NCBI RefSeq assembly: GCF_002156705.1
Contig: NZ_CP019893.1
Location: forward strand, 2,170,001-2,234,000
From: Natrarchaeobaculum aegyptiacum
Lineage (GTDB): Archaea; Halobacteriota; Halobacteria; Halobacteriales; Natrialbaceae
Direction of reading: 5' to 3'
DNA length: 64,000 bases
A program made the translations under genes and the position numbers. The notes beneath the pieces were generated by a model, which did not search any database, was not told where the DNA came from, and saw only the letters and a program-made list of their open reading frames with translations. This document shows positions 35,401-43,551 of this stretch, in pieces. Positions within the stretch are counted from its first letter, which is position 1, and each line of letters begins with the position of its first letter.

Positions 35401-36013
35401 CGGGGCCGTCACGTTGCTGCCCGTCGCGTTCGCCGTCAGCTGGATCCTCGGGACGATGTACCTCCTCGGGATGCCGTTCAACGTGCTGACGGGGATGATC
35501 ACCAGCCTCACTATCGGCCTCGGGGTCGCCTACAGCATCCACGTCAGCGCCCGGTACACGCTCGAACTCGATCGCACGGGCAACGTCTGGGACGCGATGC
35601 GCACGACCGTGACGGGAACTGGCGGGGCGTTGCTCGGCAGCGCGGCGACGACCGTCGGCGGCTTCGGCACGCTGGCGTTCGCCATCCTGCCGGCGCTCCG
35701 GCAGTTCGGGATCATCACCGGCCTGACGATCACCTACGCGTTCCTCGCGAGCGTCGTCGTCCTCCCGACGCTGCTCGTCCTCTGGACGCGGTACTTCGGC
35801 CCTGACGTGTCGTTCGACCTCGAGCCGAGTGCGCACTCGACGCCGGCAGCGAGCGACGGTGGCCGACCCGAGTCGGCGGCCGGTTCCGATTCAGACCACG
35901 ATCCGGGTACTGACCCGGGTTCCGATGGCACCGCAGCCGACCGATCCGACGCGGGGACGACCGGACCGGACGACTCAGGCGACGACGTCGAGGGCGACCG
36001 AACGGACGGCTGA
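32447..36013 (+). CDS. MMPL/RND-family exporter with a palindrome-derived insert
   Basis: 1188 residues with the RND two-half plan: one helix (about 15-37), a large external loop, five helices (about 466-680), repeated in the second half (last helices to about 1130). The first external loop (about 50-460) contains a coiled coil, with a run of LEERGEE-type seven-residue units near residues 138-170. RND/MMPL proteins export lipids or hydrophobic compounds driven by the proton or sodium gradient. Between helices 4 and 5, on the cytoplasmic side, is an Arg/Glu/Ser-rich stretch of about 55 residues (about 547-601) coded by palindromic DNA. The C-terminus is a low-complexity acidic tail. Other MMPL proteins in haloarchaea have a similar loop position; the size of the insert is judged from sequence character. 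Confidence 0.88.
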   Translation: MSLPERIAAVVTGYSKTVLVVLLLVTALLGAGAGLVDDDTSLDQFESESPEAQAAEDIEERFAAEDGEDTTTVQLIYRGDVTDDNVLSQEALVSSLEFQQDLRDDASVNATLVEDDPITGVENIVAMTAITQQEVAELEERGEELEERGEDLEERGEELEERGEELERAGQELAEREAELEARSETLGAGIDEVRELQREYEELAAVTDEDDPEYQQAVAELEAETDAVLEETVEMADLDDEQAAEYGELAQQAQAIETGLFEIEQTAPDPTAVPEYEGLQEDLEDLYLGATMGVLETEYEGLEEDGEQLEAEQEALEEDGEQLEDEQEELEEASAELEAEFEQLEEEDDDDDGPPLDEQIETLADLDDEEFEDALEATLEPDDAEEAPGLAFMPAEYEPGELEADARMTALTQELGDAELEAGEADEVLEAQLDVRSLAGDHDHEYVVFGIGIITDEIDRSMTDSLAIVGPLALAFVIAALLIAYRDPLDILLGVVGIVLVLVWTFGFMGWVDIAFNQMMVAVPVLLIGLSIDYAIHVFMRHREQREVLRTSERIARDAGRPSDHASGPEVREQTGSETTRERREALRVSDRSPEEPDDSVETVRGSMTIALAGVGVALVWVTATTAIGFLANLVSPIAPIQEFAIVSAVGIVSALLVFGALVPAAKVELDSLLERFGLDRHKRAFGTGGGRFSDVLSVGSVAARRIPLVLIIAVLLLTAGGVYGATQVDTSFDEEDFLAESPPEWTQQLGPLAPGDYQAAADLEYVNENFQREDMQAQLLVEGAVATPEALERLDAAQEEASESPVVFTGADDEADVDGPLALMAETAAQNESFNESFIAADTTGDGVPDEDIDDLYDELFEIDATAASQVLDRTGDGEYQAARMGVAIDGDAAASDVTSEMRAIAAGIDDEGVGDDREVDDEGVGVIPDDGLQAIATGDPLVNYVVEQDLFETVIQSLLVTLVAVFVFLSLAYRLTGNSATLGAVTLLPVAFAVSWILGTMYLLGMPFNVLTGMITSLTIGLGVAYSIHVSARYTLELDRTGNVWDAMRTTVTGTGGALLGSAATTVGGFGTLAFAILPALRQFGIITGLTITYAFLASVVVLPTLLVLWTRYFGPDVSFDLEPSAHSTPAASDGGRPESAAGSDSDHDPGTDPGSDGTAADRSDAGTTGPDDSGDDVEGDRTDG
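34086..34220 (+). repeat. Cluster of palindromes inserted in frame in the MMPL gene
   Basis: Three perfect hairpins and one imperfect one lie inside the coding sequence. CGAGGTGC (34087-34094) and GCACCTCG (34098-34105), loop TAC. CGAGGGA (34116-34122) and TCCCTCG (34132-34138), loop 9 nt. GCGGACC (34149-34155) and GGTCCGC (34159-34165), loop GGA. The fourth, CGAAGCG...CGCGTTTCG (34201-34219), loop CTA, is imperfect. The frame stays open through all of them. Confidence 0.75.
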
Positions 36014-36021
36014 TTCGGCCG

Positions 36022-36056
36022 CTCGAGTGGCGTCGATTCCGAGCCGTCCACTCGAG
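36022..36056 (+). terminator. Stem-loop after the exporter gene
   Basis: CTCGAGTGG (36022-36030) and CCACTCGAG (36048-36056) make a perfect 9-bp stem with a 17-nt loop, starting 9 nt after the stop. No T run follows directly (GTTTTATC comes later), so a role in RNA end formation is tentative. Confidence 0.3.
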
Positions 36057-36092
36057 TCCAACGTTTTATCGCTGGCCGTCGTAGGCGTGACT

Positions 36093-36269
36093 ATGTACCG
36101 TGCAGTCTTGCCCGAGGGGCAGATCCTGTGTGAGCGCTACGAGCACGTCGACGAGGGCGTCGAACTGTTCGACGAGGACGATCAGTTCGTCGCGTTCGTG
36201 CCGTACGCGGCGTTACAGGCGATGATCCACGAGGACGTCTACAGTTCCGACGAACGGTCGATCATGTAA
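36093..36269 (+). CDS. Small acidic protein, 58 residues
   Basis: The frame starts at ATG 36093 (MYRAVLPEGQILCERYEHV) and is rich in Glu, Asp and aromatic residues, typical for a haloarchaeal cytoplasmic protein. The frame is open further upstream into the exporter gene, but those residues are not protein-like. I do not recognise the family. It has one Cys and no membrane helix. It lies between the exporter and, convergent, a TFIIB gene; ATTTT-like promoter signals (GTTTTATC, about 36063-36070) are 23-30 nt upstream, which supports the start. Confidence 0.65.
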   Translation: MYRAVLPEGQILCERYEHVDEGVELFDEDDQFVAFVPYAALQAMIHEDVYSSDERSIM

Positions 36270-36323
36270 CGGGCGTCGTCGACCGCGTCTGTGCCGCACC
36301 CGGCACCACCGCGACGAACAAGG

Positions 36324-37277
36324 TCAGGCCGCTTCCGCCCGATCGATCGCCTCGAGCTGTTCTCGGTAGCGGTTCCTGACGGTGACGACCGTCGTCTGTG
36401 CGGTTTCGGCGACCGCACGCTGTGGTATCGTCTCCTCACAGAGCAGGCCGGCCGCGTAGATGGCCGCCGCGGCGAACCCGGTCGGCGACTTGCCGGAGTG
36501 GAGCCCCTGGTCTGTCGTCCGGTCGATGATCTCCATCGCCGTCGTCTCGACGTCCTTGTCGACCTCGAGTTCGGAGCAAAAGCGTGGGACGAACTGGCGT
36601 GGGTTCGTCGGCTCGAGGTTGATGTCCAGTTCGTGTGCGATGTAGCGGTACGTGCGGCCGATCTCGCGTTGATCGACCCGCGAGACGGCGGTCACTTCCT
36701 CGAGACTGCGCGGGATGTCTTCCTTTCGGCAGGCGGTGTAGAGCGCACTCGTGGCGACGCCTTCGATCGAGCGACCCCGGATGAGGTCCTGCTCGAGGGC
36801 ACGTCGGTAGATCACGCTGGCGGTCTCTTTGACGGGTTTTGGGACGCCGAGGGCGCTGACCATACGATCGATCTCCGAGAGGGCGTACTTGAGGTTGCGT
36901 TCGCCGGCGTTTTTGGTCCGGATGCGTTCCTGCCAGACGCGAAGCCGGTGGAGCTGGCCGTGTTTGTCGGCCGACATGGAGTGGCCGTTTGCGTCCCGAT
37001 TGCGCCAGTCGATAGTGGTCGTCAGGCCGCGGTCGTGCATCGACTGCGTCAGCGGCGCACCGACGCGAGAGAGTTCGTCGTGTTCTTGGGCGTTGAACGC
37101 TCGCCACTCGGGGCCGTAGTCGATGGGATCCTCGGTCAGGACGAGTCCACACTCCGCACAGACGCGCTCGCCACGATCTGGGTCGTGGACGATCGTGTCG
37201 GTCTCGCAGTCGGGACAGCGTTCGACGTCCCGTTCTTGGGACTCCGTCGTCGTCTGGTCGATGATGGACTGCGTCAT
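36324..37277 (-). CDS. tfb: Transcription initiation factor IIB
   Basis: 317 residues, normal length. The N-terminal zinc ribbon has CPDC (21-24) and CAEC (40-43) followed by the B-finger region with DYGPEWRAF. Two cyclin-type repeats follow: the first with ERNLKYALSEIDRMVSALGVP and VATSALYTACR, the second with VDKDVETTAMEIIDR and TGFAAAAIYAA. TFB binds TBP and the BRE element next to the TATA box and brings in RNA polymerase. Haloarchaea carry several TFB copies that direct different promoter sets; which this is cannot be said here. Monocistronic. Confidence 0.95.
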   Translation of the reverse strand: MTQSIIDQTTTESQERDVERCPDCETDTIVHDPDRGERVCAECGLVLTEDPIDYGPEWRAFNAQEHDELSRVGAPLTQSMHDRGLTTTIDWRNRDANGHSMSADKHGQLHRLRVWQERIRTKNAGERNLKYALSEIDRMVSALGVPKPVKETASVIYRRALEQDLIRGRSIEGVATSALYTACRKEDIPRSLEEVTAVSRVDQREIGRTYRYIAHELDINLEPTNPRQFVPRFCSELEVDKDVETTAMEIIDRTTDQGLHSGKSPTGFAAAAIYAAGLLCEETIPQRAVAETAQTTVVTVRNRYREQLEAIDRAEAA

Positions 37278-38111
37278 CAGTAGCCGGTGGAAACCGGGCC
37301 GTCACTGTAAGGAGTTCACATGGTTCCACGACGGAAACTCCGACTTACCGTCGGCGAGGCGACCGATTCGCTCACCCGGCGAAACGGAGAGTGCCTCCCT
37401 GAGCGCTCGAGGGCGCGTAACGCGAGCGTTCGTCTCGTAAAGGTCCCTTTCAGATTCGAACTGTCGCGTGCGTTTATGTCGATCCGGCCGAACGTTCCGA
37501 CTGACTGCCGTGTTGCTGACGAACCACCCGACACCCGGTTGCGCATCGCCGACCAGCCCAGCACTGCCTGTACGCCGTCGATATCGGGACACAACTGGTC
37601 GATACTCTCGACCGCGAGACGGCGGGTGCAGACGACGTCGACCGGGCGATGGCCGCCGCTCTTTCGACCGGTGGCCCGTCGACAACGCTCGTCGACGAAG
37701 CAGCCCCGTACGACCTTTGCAGCGGGTGCAAAACGTGGCCGCGTTTAAGAGAGTCACTGTTGGTGTACAACTTGGTGTGTCAACAGTGACTGCGAATCGC
37801 CGTTCGAACGAACTACGGACGCGGACGTGGATCCGTCCCAGGGCTAGCCGTCGACTCGGTGCCGAGTTCCGGCCCAGGCTCCAGTCCCGGTCCCGGTCCC
37901 GGCCACGGTCCCAGTTCGAGTTCCAGCTCCCGTCTCGTTCTCGACCTCGCCCCCCGTCGTGGCTCCCGCGAGCGACGCTCCCCCGGACGTCGCCGCGACC
38001 ACAGCCCCCGTCGTCGCGGAGTTCGCGAACGAACGTCCCCTGCGACCTCAGCCCCCGAGAACTGGACTGGTCACCGCGGACCGATCGATTTCCGTTCGGA
38101 GGGTCCTCATA
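37278..38111. other. Long intergenic region with palindrome and low-complexity DNA
   Basis: 834 bp without a firm gene. It holds, in order: a plus-strand frame ending at TGA 37787-37789 with haloarchaeal codon use (AVDIGTQLVDTLDRETAG and a C-S-G-C pair) but no clear start; the 11-bp inverted repeat at 37752-37791; and a C/G-rich stretch with repeated CCGGTC units (about 37878-37910). The last could be read as a Pro/Val-rich N-terminal extension of the following gene, which I consider unlikely. It probably includes a decayed gene. Confidence 0.4.
37752..37791 (+). promoter_or_regulatory. Perfect 11-bp inverted repeat
   Basis: AGTCACTGTTG (37752-37762) and CAACAGTGACT (37781-37791) are exact reverse complements with an 18-nt spacer. 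A TATA-like GTTTAAG lies just upstream (37742-37748). A regulator dimer could bind; the target gene is unclear as no strong start follows within 100 nt. Confidence 0.45.
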
Positions 38112-38711
38112 ATGTCGTCGATCGATACGTCGCTTCCGGACGAACTCACCTCGTCGGTCTCGGATTCCGACGAGGACGATGGTCTCTCGAAAGACGTCAT
38201 TTTCGAACTCCTGAAGAACCGCCGCCGACGTGAGGTCCTCTCGTACCTGCTCGAGGCCGACGAGACCGTCACGCTCGGTGAACTGGCCGAACAGATCGCG
38301 GCGTGGGAAAACGACACCGACGTCAACGCACTCAGCTCCGATCAACGGAAACGCGTCTACGTCGCCCTCTACCAGACCCACCTCCCGAAGATGGACGACG
38401 CGGGTATCGTCGAGTACGATCAGGACCGCGGCCTGATCTCCCTCGCCGACAACGCCGACCTCCTGATGATGTATCTCGATACGGACACCCACAAACAGGA
38501 TCGGTGGGACCGGTGGTACGCCGCACTCAGCGTCGCCGGCCTCCTCGTCGTCGGCGGCGCGCTGGTCGGCGTTCCACCGCTTACGATTCTTCCAACGCTC
38601 GGCGTCGCCGGTGGCGTCGTCGTCGCGTTCCTCGTTCTCTCGATCGTCCACGTCGTCGCGAACCGACAGCGTGAACGGTCCGTCGACGGGAAACTCTCCC
38701 GAATCGAATAA
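38112..38711 (+). CDS. HTH protein with two C-terminal membrane helices (DUF7344-like)
   Basis: 199 residues. Residues 25-110 form a winged helix: FELLKNRRRREVLSYLLEAD, ETVTLGELAEQIAAWEN and RKRVYVALYQTHLPKMDDAG with IVEYDQDRGLISL as wing. Haloarchaeal genomes contain many such DUF7344 HTH proteins. Two hydrophobic segments (about 138-157 and 160-181) place it in the membrane, so it may sense a membrane signal or link DNA to it. ATG 38112 is chosen over the longer frame upstream. Confidence 0.82.
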   Translation: MSSIDTSLPDELTSSVSDSDEDDGLSKDVIFELLKNRRRREVLSYLLEADETVTLGELAEQIAAWENDTDVNALSSDQRKRVYVALYQTHLPKMDDAGIVEYDQDRGLISLADNADLLMMYLDTDTHKQDRWDRWYAALSVAGLLVVGGALVGVPPLTILPTLGVAGGVVVAFLVLSIVHVVANRQRERSVDGKLSRIE

Positions 38712-39116
38712 CGTCCGTACGCAGCGACTCGACGACCACTCCGGCCGATTCTCACTCGCGCTCGACTCCACCTGCGCTCGACCGACGAACCTGTTTCTCG
38801 AGCGAACTGTGATCGATCTGGAACAGACTTTTACCCACGCCGTCCGTATCGCCAACCGGCTCCCGGCGACACCAGTACCGGAGCAGTTCGCGTGCCAGCT
38901 TGCTGTTCCTCTGCGGGGGCCACTTCTGAGGAGTGACGCCGTCGCTCGAGCAGACTCCCGTTCGTCGAACGGGGTCGCCGTTTCCCTCGTCCGTCGCTCG
39001 CGGGCGCGGTCGTCGTCGGGCACCGTCGGCCACTGCCGCCACCGACGGCGATCGATCGCTCCCGAACCGCACAAAACGAGTCTGTGCTAAAATTCGACGC
39101 GGTCAATCGCGTCGAC
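38712..39116. other. Intergenic region, nothing recognised
   Basis: 405 bp between the HTH protein and the beta-helix protein, both ends being 3' ends. No promoter, gene or repeat is apparent; long frames in it are Ser/Arg-rich and lack codon bias. Confidence 0.5.
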
Positions 39117-40904
39117 TCACTGATCGCGAACGTTGTACTGGACGTCGACGGTCGCGTCACCACTGACGAGCAGCGACTCGACGTTCCCGTCGAACCAGTA
39201 CGCGTCGAGCCACTCGTCGACCTCGCCGCTGACGACGCCGTCGTCGATGACGTCGTCCTCGTCGATCGTCGCGTCCCGGAACGTGGACTTGACGACCGTG
39301 CCACTGATCTGGAACCGGTAGCTGCTCGAGCCGTCGTCCTCGCTCCCGTCGATCACCAGTGCGTGGGGGAGGAGTTCGTACTCGCCGTAGTCGTTCGGAT
39401 CGATTTCCTCGCCGTCGACGAAGATGGCCGCCTCACCCTCGATGAAAGTGACGTCGGTCACCACACCCGAGAAGCGGAACGTCTGGGTCGCGTCGGTGAC
39501 GGAACTCTGGACGGTCGACCCCGAAATCGTCGTCGCCTCGTCTTCGGGATCCTCGTCGCCCTCGAGTTCGATCCTCCCGTCGACCGTAATCTCGAAATTC
39601 GTGGGCGCGCCGCGACCCTCCACCTCGAGGACGTGAGGCAAGTCCTCGCCGTAGTCGGCCGGGTCGATCTCTTCGCCGTCGAGATAGACGGTCGCCGGGC
39701 CGTCGACGGTCAGTTGCTCGAGGTCGCCACTGAACCGGAAGGCGTCCTTCCAGTCTGCGACGACGCCGTGGGCGGACCCGCCGTCGGTGCCCGCTTCGGG
39801 GTCGATCGTCGCACCCTCGTCGGTCGAGGGCTCGACCTCGCCGCTGACCTCGAACTCGTAGCGCGTTACGCCCGAGGAATCGCCGTCGAAGAGGAGCACG
39901 TGCTCGAGGGCGTCGGTGTCGTCGTCTTCGTCTGCGTCCTCGTCTTCGTCGCCCGTGTCGGGATCAGACCGCGACCCACCGGCTGCGGCTTCCTCTGCGG
40001 AGGTCGGAACGCCCTCGGGCATCGAGAGGTCGGCCGAACTCGAGACCGACTGGCGCTGGAGGCTGCCCTGAACGGCACCGCTGATTCCGCCACCGGACAT
40101 GCGTGCGGACCCGTCGACGACCATCGCGTAGGGATACGACCCCGCGGCGAAGTTCGAGTCTTCGATGGAGACGGTGCCACCGGACCAGACCCAGACCGGG
40201 CGGCCCTGGTCCTCGACGTAGCCACCCCACCCGGGGCCGTAGTCGGTCGAGTCGTTGTAGGCGACGCAGTTTTCGATCGCGTCGTTCCCGCCGGCGACGC
40301 GGAACGTCGAGACGCCGTTGTTCTTCCCGTAACAGTTCTCGAACCGGGCCGATCCGCCGTAGGCGGTGTTCGAGCAGTAAAAGCCGTTGTTGGGCCAGCC
40401 CTGAACGTTACAGTAGCGGAACGTCACGTCGCAGTCGGCCCGCCGGTGCATGAAGACCGCACCGGGGCCGTGGACGTGACCGCCGCCTTCCTTGGTCGAC
40501 CCGTCCCCGAGATAGACGTTCTCGATCAGCACGTTTCCGCTGGGCGCGCTGATCGAAATCATAAACCCAGCACCCCGGTGGAGTCCTTTGAATCCGACGT
40601 TCCGGATCGTCGAATTACCACCCGTGACGTTCAACAGAACGCTGTTCCCGTTACTCAGGTCGATCAACGTGTTTTCGAATGTCTCTCCCTGACCGATCTG
40701 GATCGTCTGTCCTCGGGCTGTAATTTCGTCGTATCCGTCATTTCCACTGACAGTTCCTGCGAAGAGCGACCCGGCCGCGGTTGCGCCGGCGAGTTTGACG
40801 TACCCTCGCCGGCCGAGTAATGGCCTATTACCGCCGTTATCGTCCCCATCCGGGTCCGAATCGGCGTCTCGCTCGTCTCCCAGTTCCGAAGGTTCGCGTG
40901 CCAT
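39117..40904 (-). CDS. Exported beta-helix protein with three C-terminal repeats
   Basis: 595 residues. A Tat signal (GRRGYVKLAGATAAGSLF, about 31-48) and the following Ser/Gly region export it. Residues 60-275 form short beta strands with the pattern of a right-handed parallel beta-helix (e.g. NSTIRNVGFKGLHRGAG, VLIENVYLGDGST). After an Asp/Glu linker (about 305-330) come three related repeats (about 90 residues each), recognised by LPHVLEVEG/LPHALVIDG, then a strand such as YEFEVSGEV, and TVYLDGEEIDPADYG. The motif GVPTSAEEAA ends the beta-helix part and recurs at the C-terminus of the paralogue at 41338. Surface or secreted; beta-helix proteins often bind or cut polysaccharides, but no catalytic residues are identified. 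Confidence 0.85.
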   Translation of the reverse strand: MAREPSELGDERDADSDPDGDDNGGNRPLLGRRGYVKLAGATAAGSLFAGTVSGNDGYDEITARGQTIQIGQGETFENTLIDLSNGNSVLLNVTGGNSTIRNVGFKGLHRGAGFMISISAPSGNVLIENVYLGDGSTKEGGGHVHGPGAVFMHRRADCDVTFRYCNVQGWPNNGFYCSNTAYGGSARFENCYGKNNGVSTFRVAGGNDAIENCVAYNDSTDYGPGWGGYVEDQGRPVWVWSGGTVSIEDSNFAAGSYPYAMVVDGSARMSGGGISGAVQGSLQRQSVSSSADLSMPEGVPTSAEEAAAGGSRSDPDTGDEDEDADEDDDTDALEHVLLFDGDSSGVTRYEFEVSGEVEPSTDEGATIDPEAGTDGGSAHGVVADWKDAFRFSGDLEQLTVDGPATVYLDGEEIDPADYGEDLPHVLEVEGRGAPTNFEITVDGRIELEGDEDPEDEATTISGSTVQSSVTDATQTFRFSGVVTDVTFIEGEAAIFVDGEEIDPNDYGEYELLPHALVIDGSEDDGSSSYRFQISGTVVKSTFRDATIDEDDVIDDGVVSGEVDEWLDAYWFDGNVESLLVSGDATVDVQYNVRDQ

Positions 40905-41337
40905 GCAAACGGGTAATACGACACTACCAGCATAAACTTTCCCGTGTATTATATCTAAAATTAACAGACGGTCGTTATTATCTGTGAGTTCGAGGGGAAT
41001 TTGATCGGGAGACGATCAGGAAATCTATGTTCTGTAGTTTCTAGATATGTTTTGAGGATACCATGTTCTGCAAACCGGCCGAGTGTGTTTCGACTGCGAT
41101 CACGCCCTCGAGGAGAGCCCGCTCGAGGCGGTGTACGAGAGTGAGACCTCAGCAGTACGCTGACGAACGGCTGGTGGAGGGCCGGTGGAGGGCTGGTCAG
41201 CGGGGCGGAACAGGGAGTCGGTAGACGGGCGCAAGCGGGGGGCGGATGGTGGGGCCGATCAGCGGAGGGATCGATGAAGGGTCGTCAGCGGGACCGGGCG
41301 GGTGGCCTCCGGGAGTCGACAGTGGCTGCCGGGAGAA
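40905..41337. other. Intergenic region with AT-rich promoter and possible decayed small Cys protein
   Basis: 433 bp. The left part (40905-41060) is AT-rich and holds the promoter of the 39117-40904 gene. From ATG about 41063, a plus-strand frame starts with FCKPAEC and, after an apparent single-base frame shift, continues as VCFDCDHALEESPLEAVYE to a TGA at about 41160. Two such Cys pairs would suit a small zinc protein that has decayed; this is tentative. Confidence 0.3.
40931..40937 (-). promoter_or_regulatory. TATA box of the 39117-40904 gene
   Basis: GTTTATG on the minus strand, 27-33 nt before the ATG at 40904, preceded by GGGAAA as a likely BRE. The paralogue at 41338-42276 has the same GTTTATG at the same distance. 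Confidence 0.6.
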
Positions 41338-42276
41338 TCACTCGCCACGGGCGGCTTCTTCGGCGCTCGTCGGGACGCCGTCGGGCACGTACGGCTCGGG
41401 ATCGGTGCCGACACCGTCGCCGAGGTTGACGCTCGAGCCGGCGTCTTCCTGGATACCGCCGGATTCGTCGTAGTCGGTGTCACGGACCTCGACGGTCGTT
41501 GCCTGCCCGTTCGCACCGGCGACGATGGCCGCGTGCTGGCCGTTCGTCGCGAGCTGGCAGTCTTCGACCTCGACGGTACCGGGTGCCCAGGCCCAGATTC
41601 CCCGTCCGGCGTAGCCCTCGTCGTCGATGTAGACGACGGAGTTGGTCACCTTGCTTCCTTCCGTCGCCAGCCGGTAGTGGGAGACGTAACAGTTCGCCGC
41701 GAAACAGCTGTCGACGTGGACCGTGCCACCGCCTGCGTTGCCGGGTGCGGACGCGTAGATGGCGTTGTCCGCGAAGCCCTGGATGTTGACGTTCTCGAAG
41801 TCGACGTGGCCCGCGTGGTTGGGGTTCACCCAGAACGCGGTTTCGCCGTGCCCGTTCGGGGCTGCGTTGCCGCTCGTGGAGCCGTCACCGAGGTAGACGT
41901 TCTCGACGGTGCTTTCACCGCCGCTGTCGGAGAGACCGAACGTCCCGGAGCCGGCGTCCGAGGAGTTTTCGCCCTCGAATCCGACGTTGCGGATCGTCCA
42001 GTCGCTGCCCTGGGCAGCGATGGTGATGTCCTGACCGGTGGTCATATCGATCAGTTTGTTCTCCCAGGTCTCACCGGACTCGATGGTGATCGTCTGGTTC
42101 GCGGCTTCGATGACCTCGTAGTCGTCCGAGGCCGATACGACACCGGACGCGCCGACTGCGGTCGTCGCCGTCGCGACTGCTGCGAGCGAGCGAACGTAGT
42201 TGCGGCGGGTTAATCCGGTGTTACGGCCAGTAAGCGGTGTGGAATCCGATTCGGACGTACGGGGATTCTGCGCCAT
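41338..42276 (-). CDS. Exported beta-helix protein (paralogue of 39117-40904)
   Basis: 312 residues. Twin-arginine signal LTRRNYVRSLAAVATATTA, then a beta-helix domain (about 45-280) with WTIRNVGFEGENSSDAG, STVENVYLGDGSTSGN and VDFENVNIQGFADNA, parallel to the 39117-40904 protein. It lacks the C-terminal repeats of that protein and ends with PDGVPTSAEEAARGE, the motif that closes the beta-helix in the longer one. So one is a domain-extended version of the other. Secreted through Tat; function unknown. Both genes are on the minus strand, 433 bp apart, with matching promoters. ATG 42276. Confidence 0.85.
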   Translation of the reverse strand: MAQNPRTSESDSTPLTGRNTGLTRRNYVRSLAAVATATTAVGASGVVSASDDYEVIEAANQTITIESGETWENKLIDMTTGQDITIAAQGSDWTIRNVGFEGENSSDAGSGTFGLSDSGGESTVENVYLGDGSTSGNAAPNGHGETAFWVNPNHAGHVDFENVNIQGFADNAIYASAPGNAGGGTVHVDSCFAANCYVSHYRLATEGSKVTNSVVYIDDEGYAGRGIWAWAPGTVEVEDCQLATNGQHAAIVAGANGQATTVEVRDTDYDESGGIQEDAGSSVNLGDGVGTDPEPYVPDGVPTSAEEAARGE

Positions 42277-42302
42277 ACACTTGCGTAACCCAACCTTATA
42301 CT

Positions 42303-42309
42303 CATAAAC
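42303..42309 (-). promoter_or_regulatory. TATA box of the 41338-42276 gene
   Basis: GTTTATG on the minus strand 27-33 nt before the ATG at 42276, flanked by AAGAAAGG. It matches the box of the paralogous gene in sequence and spacing. Confidence 0.6.
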
Positions 42310-42521
42310 CTTTCTTTGGAAAAAAGTATAGTGTTTCGTGATTGTCTTCGATTCGTGGACGTCTGTATAACGTTCCGTCAACTTCCGTTCTGGATATAAC
42401 GACGCAATACTCGGGGCCGAGACCCGAAACTGCCCGACTGTCGTACGGTCGGGGCGGGTGAGGGTGGATTGTTGTCCCGGACATTCCGGGATTTCCTTCA
42501 GTATCGTGTCGTTACAGCGGG

Positions 42522-43163
42522 CTATCGTGAGTCGTCGGTCTCGACGTAGATGGTCACATTACCGCCCACTTCGGTCGTCGACTCCTCCGACCGGTTCGGT
42601 TCGGGACCTGGTCGCCTCGGACCACCTGCATCGGGTCGTGGACGGACCTCGAACTCGTCAACGACCGTCCCGTCCAGCGTAAGCCTGACCGGCCCAGTCT
42701 CCAGTAGTCGAACTGTCACGCTGCGTGACTGCGTCTCGGAAGGCTCGAGCGAGCCACTGACCGATTCGCCGTTTCCCTCACCGTCGTCGGGTTCGAGTCG
42801 AACAGGGGTCTCGTACTGTTCCGGACACGGGCCGTCGTTGGAGACGGTCAGCTCGACGGTGACCGTCTCCAGGAGCCGTGGCCGTGGACGTCGGTCGATT
42901 CCCGTTACCTCACTGGCGAGGGTGGCTGGATCGGTGGTCACCTCGTCACAGGACGTCTCTTCGCCCGTGGTCGTGCCGTCCGAGATGGTTTCGTCCGACG
43001 GAGTCTCGTCAGACGGACTGGGAACCGACAGGTCACCGGACCTGCTCGGATCGCCTCCATCGTCGTCACGGTCGTCGGTTGGGTGTTGCAGTCTCGTACA
43101 TCCAGCGAGTGCGGCCCAGCAAGCCGTCACCGCTCCCACCGTGATTTGCCGGCGTGACACCAT
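42522..43163 (-). CDS. Tat lipoprotein with a CARDB-like domain
   Basis: 213 residues. Signal VSRRQITVGAVTACWAALAGC ends in the lipobox (AGC). A Ser/Thr/Asp-rich linker follows, then a beta sandwich (about 105-195, with TVELTVSNDGPCPEQYET and LEPSETQSRSVTVRLL) like the CARDB cell-adhesion fold. Surface-anchored. A start 9 codons upstream (ATG 43190) would also be possible; the shorter one puts the twin Arg at the usual distance from the N-terminus. It may be part of the surface-protein group formed with the beta-helix genes. Function unknown. Confidence 0.75.
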   Translation of the reverse strand: MVSRRQITVGAVTACWAALAGCTRLQHPTDDRDDDGGDPSRSGDLSVPSPSDETPSDETISDGTTTGEETSCDEVTTDPATLASEVTGIDRRPRPRLLETVTVELTVSNDGPCPEQYETPVRLEPDDGEGNGESVSGSLEPSETQSRSVTVRLLETGPVRLTLDGTVVDEFEVRPRPDAGGPRRPGPEPNRSEESTTEVGGNVTIYVETDDSR

Positions 43164-43551
43164 CGAATCACGCCGATTCTCCGCCGACACATCGGCGCTC
43201 GATCGCTCTCAGTCGCCCGGAACGGGACTTCTGACAACCGTCATCGACGCCGAAGACGGCTGTTTCGAAGCCTACCGTCGTCGATCCCGATCGTTCACCT
43301 GCTCCGAGGGCCACCACGCTCCACACACCCGTACGCGAGATTCCACGTTCCATCCAGACAGAACGTCACGAAATTGTGTATTAGTTAATTGCTGATGGAA
43401 CGCCCGCCGAACGGAGTCTGGTCGGTGTTACCAAATAGACAGCGGTAATTGACTGCTAGAAACGGTGGGTTTCACCAGTGGCGACGGTAGGTGGCCCCTT
43501 CGCACGCTCCGACCGGCCCGTATCGATGCGACTCGAGTACCGCCCGATCGA
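43164..43551. other. Intergenic region, nothing recognised beyond promoter-like AT tract
   Basis: 388 bp between the lipoprotein start and the membrane protein stop. An AT-rich stretch (about 43371-43395, TTGTGTATTAGTTAATTGC) is the likely promoter area of the lipoprotein gene, far from the start. No other feature is visible. Confidence 0.35.

Noticed and set aside
37848-38111. N-terminal extension of the 38112 HTH gene, Pro/Val-rich
   Set aside because: The frame is open but starts after a stop with no good start codon, and the Pro/Val run arises from simple CCGGTC repeats.
37302-39074. Minus-strand frame of 590 codons across the intergenic gap and HTH gene
   Set aside because: Arg/Ser-rich, covers an intergenic gap with inverted repeats and a good plus-strand gene.
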